Source: Leucobacter chironomi DSM 19883 (GTDB taxonomy: Bacteria > Actinomycetota > Actinomycetes > Actinomycetales > Microbacteriaceae). Taken from it: a DNA stretch of 64,000 bases. The DNA is taken from assembly GCF_000421845.1 (NCBI RefSeq), contig NZ_ATXU01000004.1, forward strand, positions 1-64,000, given 5' to 3'. The notes under the pieces are model-generated. The model worked only from the letters and a program-made list of their open reading frames with translations. It did not search any database and was not told the origin of the DNA. Positions 1 to 10,599 of the stretch are shown in pieces (the first letter of the stretch is position 1; every line of letters starts with the position of its first letter). A program made the position numbers and the translations under genes.

Positions 1-2
1 CG

Positions 3-75
<73 letters not shown>

Positions 76-104
76 CTGCTGCTCGCTGAGCAACAGGGAA
101 AATA

Positions 105-1433
105 CTACCACGGGATTTTCCGACCATTCAAATCGGGCTCGGGAACGGTGGATCGCGGGCGTGTCGCCGGGTCTGCGTTCAGCGCGCGGGATCTCGGCCG
201 CCGCACGAGCAGCGCTGCGGCCACCGCGACGGCGATCACGGACCCCGCCATCACGGCGAGCCGCGCCGTGTCGGCGTCCGAGGCGTCGGCGAAGCTCAGA
301 TCCGCCACCAGCAGCGCCACGGTGAAGCCCACGCCGGCGAGCGCCCCCACGCCGATGAGTTCGCGCCAGCGCACGGAATCGTCGAGCTCGGCCCGGGTGA
401 AGCGGGTGAGCAGCCAGGTCGAGACCGCGATGCCAATCGGCTTGCCCGCGACGAGGCCGACCATGATGCCCAGCGCGATCGGGTCGAAGGGGAAGCGCGA
501 GGCGCCGCCGACCGCCACCCCTGCGGCGAAGAAGGCGAAGACGGGCACGGCGATGCCCGTCGACAACGGGCGGAAGCGGTGCTCGAACACCTCGGCGAGC
601 TGGGTGCCGCCCGCGCCCGAGACCGGGACCAGGAAGGCGAGGAGCACACCCACGATGGTGGCGTGGATGCCGGAGGCGTGGAAGAGCGCCCACGCGATGA
701 CCCCGACGGGGAAGAGGATCAGCCACGGCCCCCAGCCCGACTTCGCGAACCACTCCGGGAAGCGCCGCACGAGGAAGGCGTAGACGGCGATCGGCAGCAG
801 ACTGCCGGCGAGCGCCAGCAACTGGACCCCGTCGGTGTAGAAGATCGCGATGATGCTGATCGCGATGAGGTCGTCGACCACCGCGAGGGTGAGCAGGAAC
901 ATGCGCAGCGCCGGCGGGATGCGGGGCGCGATGAGCCCGAGCACGGCGACCGCGAAGGCGATGTCGGTGGCGGTCGGGATCGCCCAGCCGTGCACCGCGG
1001 GGGTGCCGGCCGTGAACGCCACGTAGACGAGGGCGGGCACGGCCACGCCGCCGAACGCGGCGACGACGGGCACGATGGCGGTGGAGAAACGGCTGAGCTC
1101 GCCCGCGACGAACTCGCGTTTGAGCTCGAGACCCACCATGAAGAAGAAGATGGCGAGCAACCCGTCCGACGCCCACTGCCCCAGGGAGAGGTCGAGGTGG
1201 AGCGCCGCCGGCCCGATCCGGGTGTCGCGCAGCGCGAAGTAGCCGTCGGCGAGCGGGCTGTTCGCCGCGATGAAGCCGATCAGGGCGGCGACCATGACGA
1301 TGACCCCGCCCACCACTTCGCCGCGCAGCAGCCGACTGACGCGTGCCGCCTCCCGCTGGTTCACCAGCCGCAGCAGACGGCGCGGACGAGGCTGCTGGCT
1401 CGGGGCTTCGGGGGAGTGGTGGGGCTCGTTCAT
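105..1433 (-). CDS. nhaA: Na+/H+ antiporter NhaA
   Basis: The 442-residue protein is an integral membrane sodium/proton antiporter that exports Na+ in exchange for protons. The family motifs are present: GLELKREFVAGELS in the first third, PTATDIAFAVAVLGLI, and the ion-binding aspartate pair in VVDDLIAIS at about residues 187-188. Hydrophobic segments run from about residue 40 to 415. The ATG at 1433 was chosen because homologous sequence begins just after it and GAAAGG lies upstream; the open frame continues further but that part is Arg/Ser-rich and does not look like protein. It stands alone between the tRNA and a small membrane protein gene. The last ~25 residues (RRPRSRALNADPATRP) form a polar tail. 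Confidence 0.95.
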   Translation of the reverse strand: MNEPHHSPEAPSQQPRPRRLLRLVNQREAARVSRLLRGEVVGGVIVMVAALIGFIAANSPLADGYFALRDTRIGPAALHLDLSLGQWASDGLLAIFFFMVGLELKREFVAGELSRFSTAIVPVVAAFGGVAVPALVYVAFTAGTPAVHGWAIPTATDIAFAVAVLGLIAPRIPPALRMFLLTLAVVDDLIAISIIAIFYTDGVQLLALAGSLLPIAVYAFLVRRFPEWFAKSGWGPWLILFPVGVIAWALFHASGIHATIVGVLLAFLVPVSGAGGTQLAEVFEHRFRPLSTGIAVPVFAFFAAGVAVGGASRFPFDPIALGIMVGLVAGKPIGIAVSTWLLTRFTRAELDDSVRWRELIGVGALAGVGFTVALLVADLSFADASDADTARLAVMAGSVIAVAVAAALLVRRPRSRALNADPATRPRSTVPEPDLNGRKIPW

Positions 1434-1515
1434 CTGGCGCCTTTCGGGAAGGGGACTCCTGTCACAGTGTCGACCAGACTTCCCGACGCGCCGAGGCGAG
1501 TCTACCGGAGAGCGG

Positions 1516-1758
1516 CTACCGCTGCTTCTTCCGACGCTTCTCCGCCTGCTTCGCGGCCTCGTGCTCGACCTCGTACTCGGTGTCCTGCTCCTGCATCGCG
1601 ACCGTGGCGATGGCGAGCGCGAGGCCTGCGAGCCACACGCCCCACACGAGCAGGCGTCGCCAGTCCCTCCGCATGGACTGGGTGCGGCGGGCGGTGCTGA
1701 GCGCGCCCGCGGCTGCACCGATCACGCCGGGATTGGTCACGTACTTGCCGATCGACAC
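1516..1758 (-). CDS. small single-pass membrane protein, unknown function
   Basis: This encodes 80 residues. One hydrophobic helix (LLVWGVWLAGLALAIATVAM, about residues 36-55) is followed by a highly charged tail rich in Glu, Lys and Arg that ends KRRKKQR. The GTG start at 1758 has a strong ribosome binding site, GGAGG followed by six bases. The family is not recognised. It lies 82 nt upstream of nhaA on the same strand and could be cotranscribed with it. Membrane location is an inference from the single hydrophobic segment. Confidence 0.65.
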   Translation of the reverse strand: MSIGKYVTNPGVIGAAAGALSTARRTQSMRRDWRRLLVWGVWLAGLALAIATVAMQEQDTEYEVEHEAAKQAEKRRKKQR

Positions 1759-1929
1759 GATTCCTCCCTCGGATTGCGAGGCCGGGCCACCTGCGGGCCC
1801 CGGCCTCCCGTCAGCCTACCCCCTGCGGGTCCGCCGTCCGCCGCCTTCCGCGACCCGTTCTTTTCTGGTAGGTCGCCGCCGCGCGCGGCCCTGTTCCCGG
1901 GCCGGATCCTGCGCTGTGCGCGGGTGGGG

Positions 1930-1935
1930 TAATCT
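1930..1935 (+). promoter_or_regulatory. -10 element (TAATCT) of the small membrane protein gene at 2018
   Basis: TAATCT fits the actinobacterial TANNNT -10 pattern. It is about 80 nt before the start codon and is followed by a leader ending in GAAGGAGAGG, a good ribosome binding site, so this gene has a conventional leader unlike many others here. Confidence 0.5.
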
Positions 1936-2017
1936 TGCTGACAGGAGCCCGCGCCGCGGGCGGATCACACCCGGCCTCGGCGAGGCCGACCGAAGCGAGA
2001 GCGAAGGAGAGGCCGGC

Positions 2018-2254
2018 ATGGCGAAGCAGGAGACGCTGTTCGAGGAGAGCTCGCAGGGAGCGGTGAGCGCGGTCACCGCGATCTCCTTCATCCTCTCGGT
2101 CGTGCTGGTGGTCGGCGGCTGCATTCTCATGAGCTTCGGCTTCAACGTCACGCTGGGCCAGGTCGTCGAGCTCTGGACCTTCGTGGGCGGCCTGGCGGCC
2201 ACCGTCGTCGGCTTCATGCTGCCCTTCACCCTGCTGCCGGCGATCGGCAAGTAA
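2018..2254 (+). CDS. small two-helix membrane protein, unknown function
   Basis: The product has 78 residues. After about 18 polar residues (AKQETLFEESSQGAVS) come two hydrophobic helices, roughly residues 19-42 and 52-75, ending LPAIGK. The ATG at 2018 is preceded by GAAGGAGAGG at good spacing. No family was recognised. It is followed by a clear terminator and is therefore probably monocistronic. Its place between the nhaA block and ilvD gives no hint of function. Confidence 0.7.
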   Translation: MAKQETLFEESSQGAVSAVTAISFILSVVLVVGGCILMSFGFNVTLGQVVELWTFVGGLAATVVGFMLPFTLLPAIGK

Positions 2255-2275
2255 TCCGGCCGCGCTGCGTCAGCG

Positions 2276-2310
2276 GAGCGCCGGGGGATCGTGGATCCTC
2301 CGGCGCTCTT
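2276..2310 (+). terminator. hairpin terminator between the small membrane gene and ilvD
   Basis: A 15-bp stem (2276-2290 with 2294-2308, one G-U pair) closes a GTG loop and is followed by TT. It lies in the 100-nt gap before ilvD. Confidence 0.75.
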
Positions 2311-2342
2311 GCGTATGCGGCGTCGGTGTCCCCGGTGGCGGC

Positions 2343-2354
2343 TAGACTGTCGCC
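2343..2354 (+). promoter_or_regulatory. ilvD promoter, leaderless type
   Basis: TAGACT at 2343-2348 is followed by six bases and then the ilvD ATG at 2355. There is no Shine-Dalgarno sequence. This spacing predicts transcription starting at the A of the start codon. Confidence 0.6.
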
Positions 2355-4046
2355 ATGGCAGAGATTGACATGAAGCCGCGGAGTCGCGACGTCACCGATG
2401 GGATCGAGAAGGCCGCTGCCCGGGGCATGCTCCGAGCGGTCGGCATGGGCGATGAGGACTGGGACAAGCCCCAGATCGCGATCGCGAGTTCCTGGAACGA
2501 CGTCACCCCCTGCAACCTGAGCCTCGACCGTCTCGCGCAGGGCGCCAAGGAAGGCGTGCACGCGGGAGGCGGCTACCCGCTGCAGTTCGGCACCATCTCC
2601 GTCTCGGACGGCATCTCGATGGGGCACGAGGGCATGCACTTCTCGCTCGTCTCGCGCGAGGTCATCACCGACTCCGTCGAGACCGTCATCATGGCCGAGC
2701 GCATGGACGGCTCCGTGCTGCTCGCGGGCTGCGACAAGTCGCTGCCCGGCATGCTCATGGCCGCGGCCCGCCTCGACCTCGCCTCGGTGTTCCTCTACGC
2801 GGGATCGATCGCCCCCGGCTGGGTCAAGCTCTCCGACGGCACCGAGAAGCAGGTGACGATCATCGACGCCTTCGAAGCCGTGGGCGCCTGCAAGGCCGGC
2901 ACCCTGAGCGAGGAAGACCTGAAGCGCGTGGAGTGCGCGATCGCCCCCGGCGAGGGCGCGTGCGGCGGCATGTACACCGCGAACACGATGGCCTGCGTCG
3001 CCGAGGCGCTCGGCATGAGCCTGCCCGGCTCGGCAGCGCCCCCCAGCGCCGACCGCCGCCGCGACTACTTCGCCCACCGCTCGGGCGAGGCCGTGGTCAA
3101 CCTGCTGCGCCAGGGGATCACCGCCCGCGACATCCTCACTAAGCAGGCCTTCGAGAACGCGATCACCGTGGCGATGGTGCTCGGCGGCTCGACGAACGCC
3201 GTGCTGCACCTGCTCGCCATCGCGAGGGAGGCCGAGGTCGAGCTGACGCTCGAGGACTTCACCCGCATCGGCGCGAAGACCCCGCACCTCGCAGATATGA
3301 AGCCCTTCGGCCAGTACGTCGCCGAAGACTTCGACCGCGTCGGCGGGATGCCCGTCATCATGAAGGCGCTGCTCGATGCCGGTCTGCTGCACGGCGACGC
3401 GCTCACCGTCACCGGCAAGACCGTCGCGGAGAACCTCGCCGACGTCACCACCGAGCTCGACGGCAAGGTGATCCGCAAGCTCGACGACCCGCTGCACGAG
3501 AACGGCGGCCTCACGATCCTCACCGGCAGCCTCGCCCCCGAGGGCGCAGTGGTGAAGACCGCCGGCTTCGACGCCGAGGTCTTCGAGGGCCCCGCCCGCG
3601 TCTTCGATCGCGAGCGCGCCGCCATGGACGCCCTCACCGAGGGCACCATCAGCAAGGGCGACGTCGTCGTGATCCGCTACGAAGGCCCCAAGGGCGGCCC
3701 CGGCATGCGGGAGATGCTGGCGATCACCGCGGCCATCAAGGGCGCGGGGCTCGGCAAGGATGTACTACTATTGACCGACGGACGATTCTCGGGCGGCACA
3801 ACCGGCCTGTGCATCGGCCACATCGCACCGGAGGCGACGGACGGAGGTCCGGTCGCCCTGGTCCGCGACGGCGACCTGATTCGGGTCGATGTCGTCGCAC
3901 AAACGCTCGATCTGCTGGTAGATCCCGCCGAGCTCGAGGCCCGCCGAGCAACCTGGGCCCCGCTTCCCCCGCGATACACGCGCGGTGTTCTGGCAAAGTA
4001 CGCCAAGCTCGTCCGTTCGGCCTCCGAAGGCGCCGTCACCGGCTGA
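2355..4046 (+). CDS. ilvD: dihydroxy-acid dehydratase
   Basis: The 563-residue enzyme removes water from 2,3-dihydroxy-isovalerate and 2,3-dihydroxy-3-methylvalerate to give the 2-keto acid precursors of valine and isoleucine. The three iron-sulfur ligand cysteines are Cys53 (TPCNLS), Cys126 (GCDKSLPGM) and Cys203 ([11 protein letters not shown]). The C-terminal motif [10 protein letters not shown] begins near residue 474. Length and alignment fit the IlvD family, and ilvB, ilvN and ilvC follow. The start is the ATG at 2355, directly behind a leaderless-type promoter. From about 3760 to the end codon use changes (CTA CTA TTG, GGA CGA, ACA, CAA, GTA), unlike the rest of the gene. Confidence 0.97.
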   Translation: MAEIDMKPRSRDVTDGIEKAAARGMLRAVGMGDEDWDKPQIAIASSWNDVTPCNLSLDRLAQGAKEGVHAGGGYPLQFGTISVSDGISMGHEGMHFSLVSREVITDSVETVIMAERMDGSVLLAGCDKSLPGMLMAAARLDLASVFLYAGSIAPGWVKLSDGTEKQVTIIDAFEAVGACKAGTLSEEDLKRVECAIAPGEGACGGMYTANTMACVAEALGMSLPGSAAPPSADRRRDYFAHRSGEAVVNLLRQGITARDILTKQAFENAITVAMVLGGSTNAVLHLLAIAREAEVELTLEDFTRIGAKTPHLADMKPFGQYVAEDFDRVGGMPVIMKALLDAGLLHGDALTVTGKTVAENLADVTTELDGKVIRKLDDPLHENGGLTILTGSLAPEGAVVKTAGFDAEVFEGPARVFDRERAAMDALTEGTISKGDVVVIRYEGPKGGPGMREMLAITAAIKGAGLGKDVLLLTDGRFSGGTTGLCIGHIAPEATDGGPVALVRDGDLIRVDVVAQTLDLLVDPAELEARRATWAPLPPRYTRGVLAKYAKLVRSASEGAVTG

Positions 4047-4083
4047 TCCGGTGCCGCCGACGATGCCCTCGACCGGCCCGCAG

Positions 4084-4103
4084 GTCCGCTCCGCGGAGCG
4101 GAC
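4084..4103 (+). repeat. perfect 20-bp palindrome between ilvD and ilvB
   Basis: GTCCGCTCCG is followed immediately by its reverse complement. In RNA it would form a stable hairpin in the 150-nt gap before ilvB. There is no T-run, so it could be a processing or attenuation structure or a protein site; the sequence does not decide. Confidence 0.5.
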
Positions 4104-4196
4104 GCTCACTCCGAGCCCGTCGATGAGTCTCGCCGGAGCCTCCCGGCCCCTCCGCCGCGCCGAACGCATCCACACCTCAGACCAGGAAAGCAAGCA

Positions 4197-5996
4197 ATGA
4201 CCTCGGAATCGAGTGCAGTTCCCCCATCGAAACCCGCGGCGCCGCGCGGCGAGCGGATGACCGGCGCGCAAGCCGTCGTACGCAGTCTCGAGGCACTGGG
4301 CGTCACCGACGTCTTCGGCCTGCCCGGCGGTGCCGTGCTGCCACTTTACGACGCGCTGATGGACGCCGAGCACCTCCGCCACGTGCTCGTGCGCCACGAG
4401 CAGGGCGGCGGTCACGCCGCCGAGGGCTTCGCGGCCGCGACCGGCAAGGTCGGGGTCTGCATCGCCACCTCCGGCCCCGGCGCGACGAACCTCGTCACCG
4501 CGATCGCCGACGCCTACATGGACTCCGTGCCGCTGCTCGCGATCACCGGTCAGGTGTTCTCGCACCTGATGGGCTCCGACGCGTTCCAGGAGGCCGACAT
4601 CGTCGGCGTCACGATGCCCATCACCAAGCACTCCTTCCTGGTGAAGAAGCCCGAGGAGATCCCCGGCGCGATCGCGGCGGCCTACCACCTCGCTTCGACC
4701 GGTCGCCCCGGCCCGGTGCTCGTGGACATCACGAAGGACGCCCAGGAGGGCGCGCTCGACTTCGAGTGGGACTCGCGCGTCGAACTGGCGGGCTACCGGC
4801 CCATCACGAAGGCCAACAGCAAGCAGATCCAGGCGGCCGCCGACCTCATCGCGGCATCGCAGCGCCCCGTGTTCTACGTGGGCGGCGGCGTCGGTCGCGC
4901 CGGCGCCTCCGAGGAGCTGCTGCAGCTCGCCGAGCTCGTGGGCGCCCCCGTGGTGACGACCCTCATGGCGCGCGGCGTCTTCCCCGACTCGCATCCGCAG
5001 CACCTCGGCATGCCCGGCATGCACGGCACCGTGCCCGCGGTGCTCGCGCTGCAGGAGTCCGACCTGCTCATCACCCTCGGCGCCCGCTTCGACGACCGCG
5101 TCACCGGCCGCGCCGCGCTCTTCGCCCCCGACGCGAAGGTGATCCACGCCGACATCGACCCCGCCGAGATCGGCAAGATCCGCGCCGCCGACGTGCCCAT
5201 CGTGGGCGACGCCGCCGACGTGATCGCCGACCTCATCGCGGCGGTCTCCACCGCGAAGCTCAGTCGCGAGTTCGCAGACCTCTCCACCTGGTGGGAGCGC
5301 CTGCGCCTGCTGCAGGAGCGCTTCCCCCTGGGCTACCAGGAGATGAGCGACGGTCTGCTCTCCCCGCAGTACGTGATCCAGCGCATCGGCGAGCTGACCG
5401 GGCCCGAGGGCATCTACGCCGCGGGCGTCGGCCAGCACCAGATGTGGGCCGCGCAGTTCATCAAGTACGAGCGCCCCTGCGCCTGGCTCAACTCGGGCGG
5501 TGCGGGCACCATGGGCTACTCGGTTCCCGCCGCCATGGGCGCCAAGGTCGCCGAGCCCGAGCGCGTCGTGTGGGCGATCGACGGCGACGGCTGCTTCCAG
5601 ATGACCAACCAGGAGCTGGCCACCTGCGTGGTGAACAACATCCCGATCAAGGTCGCGATCATCAACAACTCCTCGCTGGGCATGGTGCGCCAGTGGCAGA
5701 CCCTCATCTACGACGGCCGCTACTCGAACACCGAGCTCAACACCGGGCACGGCTCGCAGCGCATCCCCGACTTCGTGAAGCTCGGCGATGCCTACGGCTG
5801 CCTCGCGATCCGCGTGGAGCGCGAAGACCAGGTCGACGACGCCATCAAGCTCGCGCTCGAGACCAACGACCGCCCCGTCGTCATCGACTTCGTCGTGAGC
5901 GCCGACGCGATGGTGTGGCCGATGGTGCGCCAGGGCACCTCCAACAGCGACATCCAGTACGCCCTCGAACACAGCCCCGAATGGGAGGACGAGTAA
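4197..5996 (+). CDS. ilvB: acetolactate synthase, large subunit
   Basis: The 599-residue thiamine-diphosphate enzyme condenses pyruvate with pyruvate or 2-ketobutyrate, the first shared step of valine, leucine and isoleucine synthesis. Visible features are the catalytic glutamate in [15 protein letters not shown] near residue 68, a central FAD-binding-type region, and the thiamine-diphosphate/Mg motif [15 protein letters not shown] through NNSSLGMV in the C-terminal third. The ATG at 4197 follows CAGGAAAGCAAGCA, with an AGGAAAG ribosome binding site. It runs two bases ahead of ilvN, so the two subunits are almost certainly translated together. Confidence 0.96.
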   Translation: MTSESSAVPPSKPAAPRGERMTGAQAVVRSLEALGVTDVFGLPGGAVLPLYDALMDAEHLRHVLVRHEQGGGHAAEGFAAATGKVGVCIATSGPGATNLVTAIADAYMDSVPLLAITGQVFSHLMGSDAFQEADIVGVTMPITKHSFLVKKPEEIPGAIAAAYHLASTGRPGPVLVDITKDAQEGALDFEWDSRVELAGYRPITKANSKQIQAAADLIAASQRPVFYVGGGVGRAGASEELLQLAELVGAPVVTTLMARGVFPDSHPQHLGMPGMHGTVPAVLALQESDLLITLGARFDDRVTGRAALFAPDAKVIHADIDPAEIGKIRAADVPIVGDAADVIADLIAAVSTAKLSREFADLSTWWERLRLLQERFPLGYQEMSDGLLSPQYVIQRIGELTGPEGIYAAGVGQHQMWAAQFIKYERPCAWLNSGGAGTMGYSVPAAMGAKVAEPERVVWAIDGDGCFQMTNQELATCVVNNIPIKVAIINNSSLGMVRQWQTLIYDGRYSNTELNTGHGSQRIPDFVKLGDAYGCLAIRVEREDQVDDAIKLALETNDRPVVIDFVVSADAMVWPMVRQGTSNSDIQYALEHSPEWEDE

Positions 5997-5998
5997 CC

Positions 5999-6508
5999 AT
6001 GAGCCGTCACGTACTCAGCCTCCTCGTAGAGGACAAGCCTGGTCTGCTGACCCGCGTCGCCGGGCTCTTCGCCCGCCGCGGCTTCAACATCGAGTCGCTC
6101 GCCGTGGGCCCCACCGAGATGCGCGGACTGTCGCGCATCACCGTCGTGGTCGACGAGGACGAGACGCTGCTCGAGCAGGTCACCAAGCAGCTCAACAAGC
6201 TCGTCAACGTCATCAAGATCGTCGAGCTCGACGAGTCCACCTCGGTGCAGCGCGAGCACGTGCTCATCAAGGTGCGCGCCGACAACCAGAGCCGTTCGCA
6301 CGTGCTCGAGGCCGTGAGCCTGTTCCGGGCCCGCGTCGTCGACGTGGTGCCCGATGCGCTCACCATCGAGGTGACGGGCGACACCGGCAAGATCGATGCC
6401 TTCCTGAAGGTGCTCGAGCCCTACGGGATCAAGGAGATCGCGCAGTCGGGCCTCATCGCGATGGGGCGCGGCTCGAAGTCGATCACGGAGCGCGTCTTCA
6501 AGAACTAG
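5999..6508 (+). CDS. ilvN: acetolactate synthase, small regulatory subunit
   Basis: This 169-residue protein carries an N-terminal ACT domain (HVLSLLVEDKPGLLTRVAGLFARRGFN) that in this family binds valine for feedback inhibition, and a C-terminal domain (about residues 85-165) that contacts the catalytic subunit. The ATG lies two bases after the ilvB stop codon. Length and sequence are typical. It acts in the cytoplasm in complex with IlvB. Confidence 0.95.
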   Translation: MSRHVLSLLVEDKPGLLTRVAGLFARRGFNIESLAVGPTEMRGLSRITVVVDEDETLLEQVTKQLNKLVNVIKIVELDESTSVQREHVLIKVRADNQSRSHVLEAVSLFRARVVDVVPDALTIEVTGDTGKIDAFLKVLEPYGIKEIAQSGLIAMGRGSKSITERVFKN

Positions 6509-6540
6509 CGGGTTCGCCCCCGATCCCGTCGAAGAACTGA

Positions 6541-7596
<1,056 letters not shown>

Positions 7597-7608
7597 TCCG
7601 CCGCGGTC

Positions 7609-7634
7609 TCAGTGCGAGCCTGCTCGCGCACTGA
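7609..7634 (+). repeat. hairpin after ilvC
   Basis: TCAGTGCG (7609-7616) pairs with CGCACTGA (7627-7634) around a 10-nt loop. It lies just ahead of the main terminator and may protect the mRNA end. Confidence 0.45.
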
Positions 7635-7645
7635 GCCGCTGCTCT

Positions 7646-7684
7646 GACGAAGGCACCCGGGGTTCCCGGGTGCCTTCGTCGTTT
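7646..7684 (+). terminator. ilvC terminator
   Basis: A perfect 16-bp stem (7646-7661 with 7665-7680) closes a GTT loop and is followed by GTTT. It ends the ilv unit. The next gene is convergent. Confidence 0.85.
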
Positions 7685-7758
7685 CGGTGCCGGGTCCTGT
7701 TCACTGGGTCACCGTTCTCACCTCGACCCCGAGGCTGATCCCGGCCGCAGCTCAAGTA

Positions 7759-7817
7759 GTGGATCGCAGCTCAGACGGAGGTTCTTGCCGAATTCGTCCT
7801 GCTGAGCTGCGATCCAC
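7759..7817. repeat. long inverted repeat between ilvC and hrpB
   Basis: GTGGATCGCAGCTCAG at 7759-7774 has its perfect reverse complement at 7802-7817, with 27 bases between. Outside the arms, CTCAAGTA and CGCCTGAACTGAG keep partial symmetry. It lies between convergent genes and is too far from ilvC to be its terminator. It resembles an extragenic palindromic repeat; whether it recurs in the genome cannot be seen here. Confidence 0.55.
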
Positions 7818-7854
7818 CGCCTGAACTGAGGAGGAGCCCCTCAGGTTCGCCGCG

Positions 7855-10500
7855 TCAGCGCCCCGCGGCGCGCGTCGTGCGCGCCGTCGGCTCGGCCGCC
7901 CAAGGGTTCTCCGGCCAGGGGTGCTTCGGGTAGCGGCCGCGCATCTCGCGCCGCACCTGCTCGTAAGGCCCGTTCCAGAACGACGACAGGTCGTCGGTCA
8001 CCGCGAGGGGTCTGCGGGCGGGGGAGAGCAGGTGGAAGAGGATCGGCACCCGGCCGCCGGCGATGCGCGGGGTCTCGGCGAGGCCGAACACCTCCTGCAG
8101 CTTCACCGCGACCACCGGCCGCGCCGCCGGATCCGCCGACGCCTCCGGGTACTCGATGCGCACGCTCGACCCCGACGGCACAGTCAGGCGTTCGGGGGCG
8201 AGTTCGTCGAAGCGGGCCGCCTCGGGCCAGGGCAGCAGGCGGCGCAGTGCCGAGGCGACGTCGATGCCGCGCAGCGAGGCGTCGGGGCGCAGCCGTGCGA
8301 GGTCCGCGCCGAGCCACTCCTCGATGCGCGAGGTCAGCGCCTCGTCGTCGACGGACGGCCACGGCTCGCCGAGCTCGCGGTGCAGCAGTGCGAGTCGGGA
8401 TCGCAGAGAGCCCGCCGTCTCGGTCCAGTCGAGCGCGGCGAGCCCGTGCTCGCGCAGGTGCGTCGCGAGCGCGGGGCCGACATCGTCGGGCGTCACCGCG
8501 ACGGGCACCGATGACAGCGTGATCGCGCCGAGCCTGCGCTGTTCGCGCACCCGCACGCGGCCGTCGTCGACGCGGGCCGCGCGTTCGCTCGTGAGGAGCG
8601 CGCGCCCGAGCCGCAGCGCGTCGTCGGGGTCGAGGGGTGCGGCGAGGCGGATCACGGCTCCGGTGCCGTCGGCCGCGCGCCCGGAGGCCCGCTGCACCTC
8701 GCACACCGCGATCCACTCGCTGCCGATCAGTGCGCTGCCCTCGGGCAGCGCGGCGCGGGTGCCGCTCGCGAGCAGGTAGCTGCGGGAGTGCTCGGTGGTG
8801 CGGTGCGCGATCCACTCGGGTCGGGCGAGTGCGGCGACGATGCCCGGGGCGGATCCCGGTGCCGTCGATCGGCCGCCCGGCGCGGCGGTCGTGCCGGCCG
8901 AGCCGCCCGCAGCGGCTTCGCTGCGCGCGATGCCGGCGAGACGACGGGCTTCCCGGCGCCAGCGATCCGCCCCCGCGTGCCGCCCGGAGCGGAGCTCTCG
9001 CAGCAGCCCGGGCAGATCGGCGCCCGCTGCGCGGTGGTCATCGGACATGGCCGCCACGATCTCGCCGGCCACGATCTCGCCGGTCATGAGCTCGCCGGTC
9101 GCGTCGCCGAGCGCTTCGGCGCCGGCGAGCAGCGCGCGCGCCTCGCGCACGCCCACCGGCAGTCGCACGACGCGTTCGCCGATCGCGGTGATGCGTCCGG
9201 TCTCGTCGACGAGGCCGAGGGTGCGCAGCACTTCGACGGCGGCGGCCATCGCTGCGGCGGGCGGCGCCGTGGGCAGTGCGAGGCCGACCCCGCCGGGGGT
9301 GCCCCACGCGGCGAGCAGCAGGGCAGCGTCGGCGAGGTCGGCTGAGGCGATCTCCGGAGCCGCCGCCGCGGGCATGCGCGCGAAGTCGGTCTCCGAGTAC
9401 GCGCGCACCGCGCGGCCGGGGCCCTGGCGCGCGGCGCGGCCCGCCCGCTGCTCGGCGCTCGCGCGCGAGGCGCTCACCGTCACGAGCCCGGTCATGTCGC
9501 GCGCACGGTCGCGGCGCACCTCGCGCGACAGGCCCGAGTCGACGACGAGGCGCACCCCGGGCACGGTGAGCGAGCTCTCGGCGAGCGAGGTGCTCACCAC
9601 GATGCGGGGCGGATCGCCGCTGCCGCGACCGCGCACCGCGCGATCCTGTTCCCGGGCCGGGATACGGCCGTGCAGCGGCAGCACATCGACGGCGCCACCG
9701 CTCAGCGGGTGACCGCGCAGCAGCCGCACCACCTCGTCGACCTCGCGGGCGCCCGGCACGAACACGAGCGCGTCGCAGCCCTGCTCGGCCTGCGCCGAGG
9801 CGGCGACGGCGGCGAGGTGCGCCAGGAAGGGGCGCGTCGCACCCCGCTCGTCGAGCCGCGCCCCGTCGAAGGGGCTGAACTCGGTGCGCAGCGGATGCAG
9901 CGGAGACGGGATCTCCACGACGGGCGCCGGGGAACCGTCGCCGCCGAGCAGCGTCGCGATCCCCTCGGCATCGAGCGTTGCCGACATCGTGACGAGCCCG
10001 AGGTCGTCGCGCAGGGACCGCACCTCGGCCAGCAGCCCCAGCAGCAGGTCGCCGTCGACGGAGCGCTCGTGCACCTCGTCGAGGATCACGGCGTCCACAC
10101 CGTCGAGTGCGGGGTCGGCGACGAGGCGTCGCAGCAGCACGCCGGGCGTCACCACTTCGAGCCGGGTCCCGGGCCCGACTCGCCGCTCGCCGCGCACGGT
10201 GAAGCCGACCGCGCCGCCAAGAGCAGCACCGCCGAGATCGCCGCCCCCGTCGAGTTCTGCGATCCGCCGCGCCGCCGCCCGCACCGCGACTCGTCGCGGT
10301 TGTGTGAGCAGCACCCGTCCGCCGGTGTTCTCGGCGGTGAGGTTCGCGATGAGCGGCGGCACGAAGGTGGTCTTGCCGGTGCCGGGCGGCGCCGTGATGA
10401 CGCATGCGCCGCCGCTCGCGGCCTGCTCGATCGCGGCGCGGGCCGCCGCCACCGGGAGCCCCGCGCCGATGCGGTCGAGGTCGAAGCGGTGCGCGGTCAC
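7855..10500 (-). CDS. hrpB: ATP-dependent RNA helicase HrpB
   Basis: The 881-residue protein is a DEAH-type helicase. Motif I APPGTGKTT lies near residue 35, motif II is DEVH (ILDEVHER), motif III TMSATLD, and motif VI QRAGRAARQGPG. The C-terminal region matches the HrpB-specific end (RRLLPWPEA to FWNGPYEQVRREMRGRYPKHPWPENPW). The cellular substrate of HrpB is not well defined. The start is taken as GTG at 10500 because similarity begins there and TAGGAT lies seven bases upstream, suggesting a leaderless mRNA. It is divergent from the toxin-antitoxin pair. Confidence 0.92.
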   Translation of the reverse strand: MTAHRFDLDRIGAGLPVAAARAAIEQAASGGACVITAPPGTGKTTFVPPLIANLTAENTGGRVLLTQPRRVAVRAAARRIAELDGGGDLGGAALGGAVGFTVRGERRVGPGTRLEVVTPGVLLRRLVADPALDGVDAVILDEVHERSVDGDLLLGLLAEVRSLRDDLGLVTMSATLDAEGIATLLGGDGSPAPVVEIPSPLHPLRTEFSPFDGARLDERGATRPFLAHLAAVAASAQAEQGCDALVFVPGAREVDEVVRLLRGHPLSGGAVDVLPLHGRIPAREQDRAVRGRGSGDPPRIVVSTSLAESSLTVPGVRLVVDSGLSREVRRDRARDMTGLVTVSASRASAEQRAGRAARQGPGRAVRAYSETDFARMPAAAAPEIASADLADAALLLAAWGTPGGVGLALPTAPPAAAMAAAVEVLRTLGLVDETGRITAIGERVVRLPVGVREARALLAGAEALGDATGELMTGEIVAGEIVAAMSDDHRAAGADLPGLLRELRSGRHAGADRWRREARRLAGIARSEAAAGGSAGTTAAPGGRSTAPGSAPGIVAALARPEWIAHRTTEHSRSYLLASGTRAALPEGSALIGSEWIAVCEVQRASGRAADGTGAVIRLAAPLDPDDALRLGRALLTSERAARVDDGRVRVREQRRLGAITLSSVPVAVTPDDVGPALATHLREHGLAALDWTETAGSLRSRLALLHRELGEPWPSVDDEALTSRIEEWLGADLARLRPDASLRGIDVASALRRLLPWPEAARFDELAPERLTVPSGSSVRIEYPEASADPAARPVVAVKLQEVFGLAETPRIAGGRVPILFHLLSPARRPLAVTDDLSSFWNGPYEQVRREMRGRYPKHPWPENPWAAEPTARTTRAAGR

Positions 10501-10507
10501 GCACTCA

Positions 10508-10513
10508 ATCCTA
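10508..10513 (-). promoter_or_regulatory. hrpB -10 element, leaderless type
   Basis: On the minus strand TAGGAT is followed by seven bases and the GTG start at 10500. No convincing ribosome binding site is present. Confidence 0.5.
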
Positions 10514-10560
10514 GGGCCGCCCGCGGGTGCGGCAAGGGTCGTCGGGCGCTCTTCAGATCT

Positions 10561-10593
10561 GGTCTGGTCTATCTGACCAGACCGCGGTATTCT
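10561..10593 (+). promoter_or_regulatory. toxin-antitoxin promoter with palindromic operator
   Basis: GGTCTGGTC (10561-10569) and GACCAGACC (10575-10583) form a perfect inverted repeat with a 5-nt spacer. TATTCT (10588-10593) is a -10 element six bases before the antitoxin ATG. The palindrome covers the expected -35 region, as for an autorepressed antitoxin operon with a leaderless mRNA. Confidence 0.65.
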
Positions 10594-10599
10594 CGGGCT

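Noticed and set aside
1343-2254. A 303-residue frame that includes the small membrane protein at 2018
   Set aside because: The upstream part is Arg/Ser/Pro-rich and lies opposite nhaA and the 80-residue protein. The ribosome binding site supports the ATG at 2018.
4062-4200. A 45-residue frame ending in the ATGA of ilvB, considered as an attenuator leader peptide
   Set aside because: It contains no run of Ile, Leu or Val codons and no clear alternative hairpins with a T-run. The overlap with ilvB alone is weak evidence.
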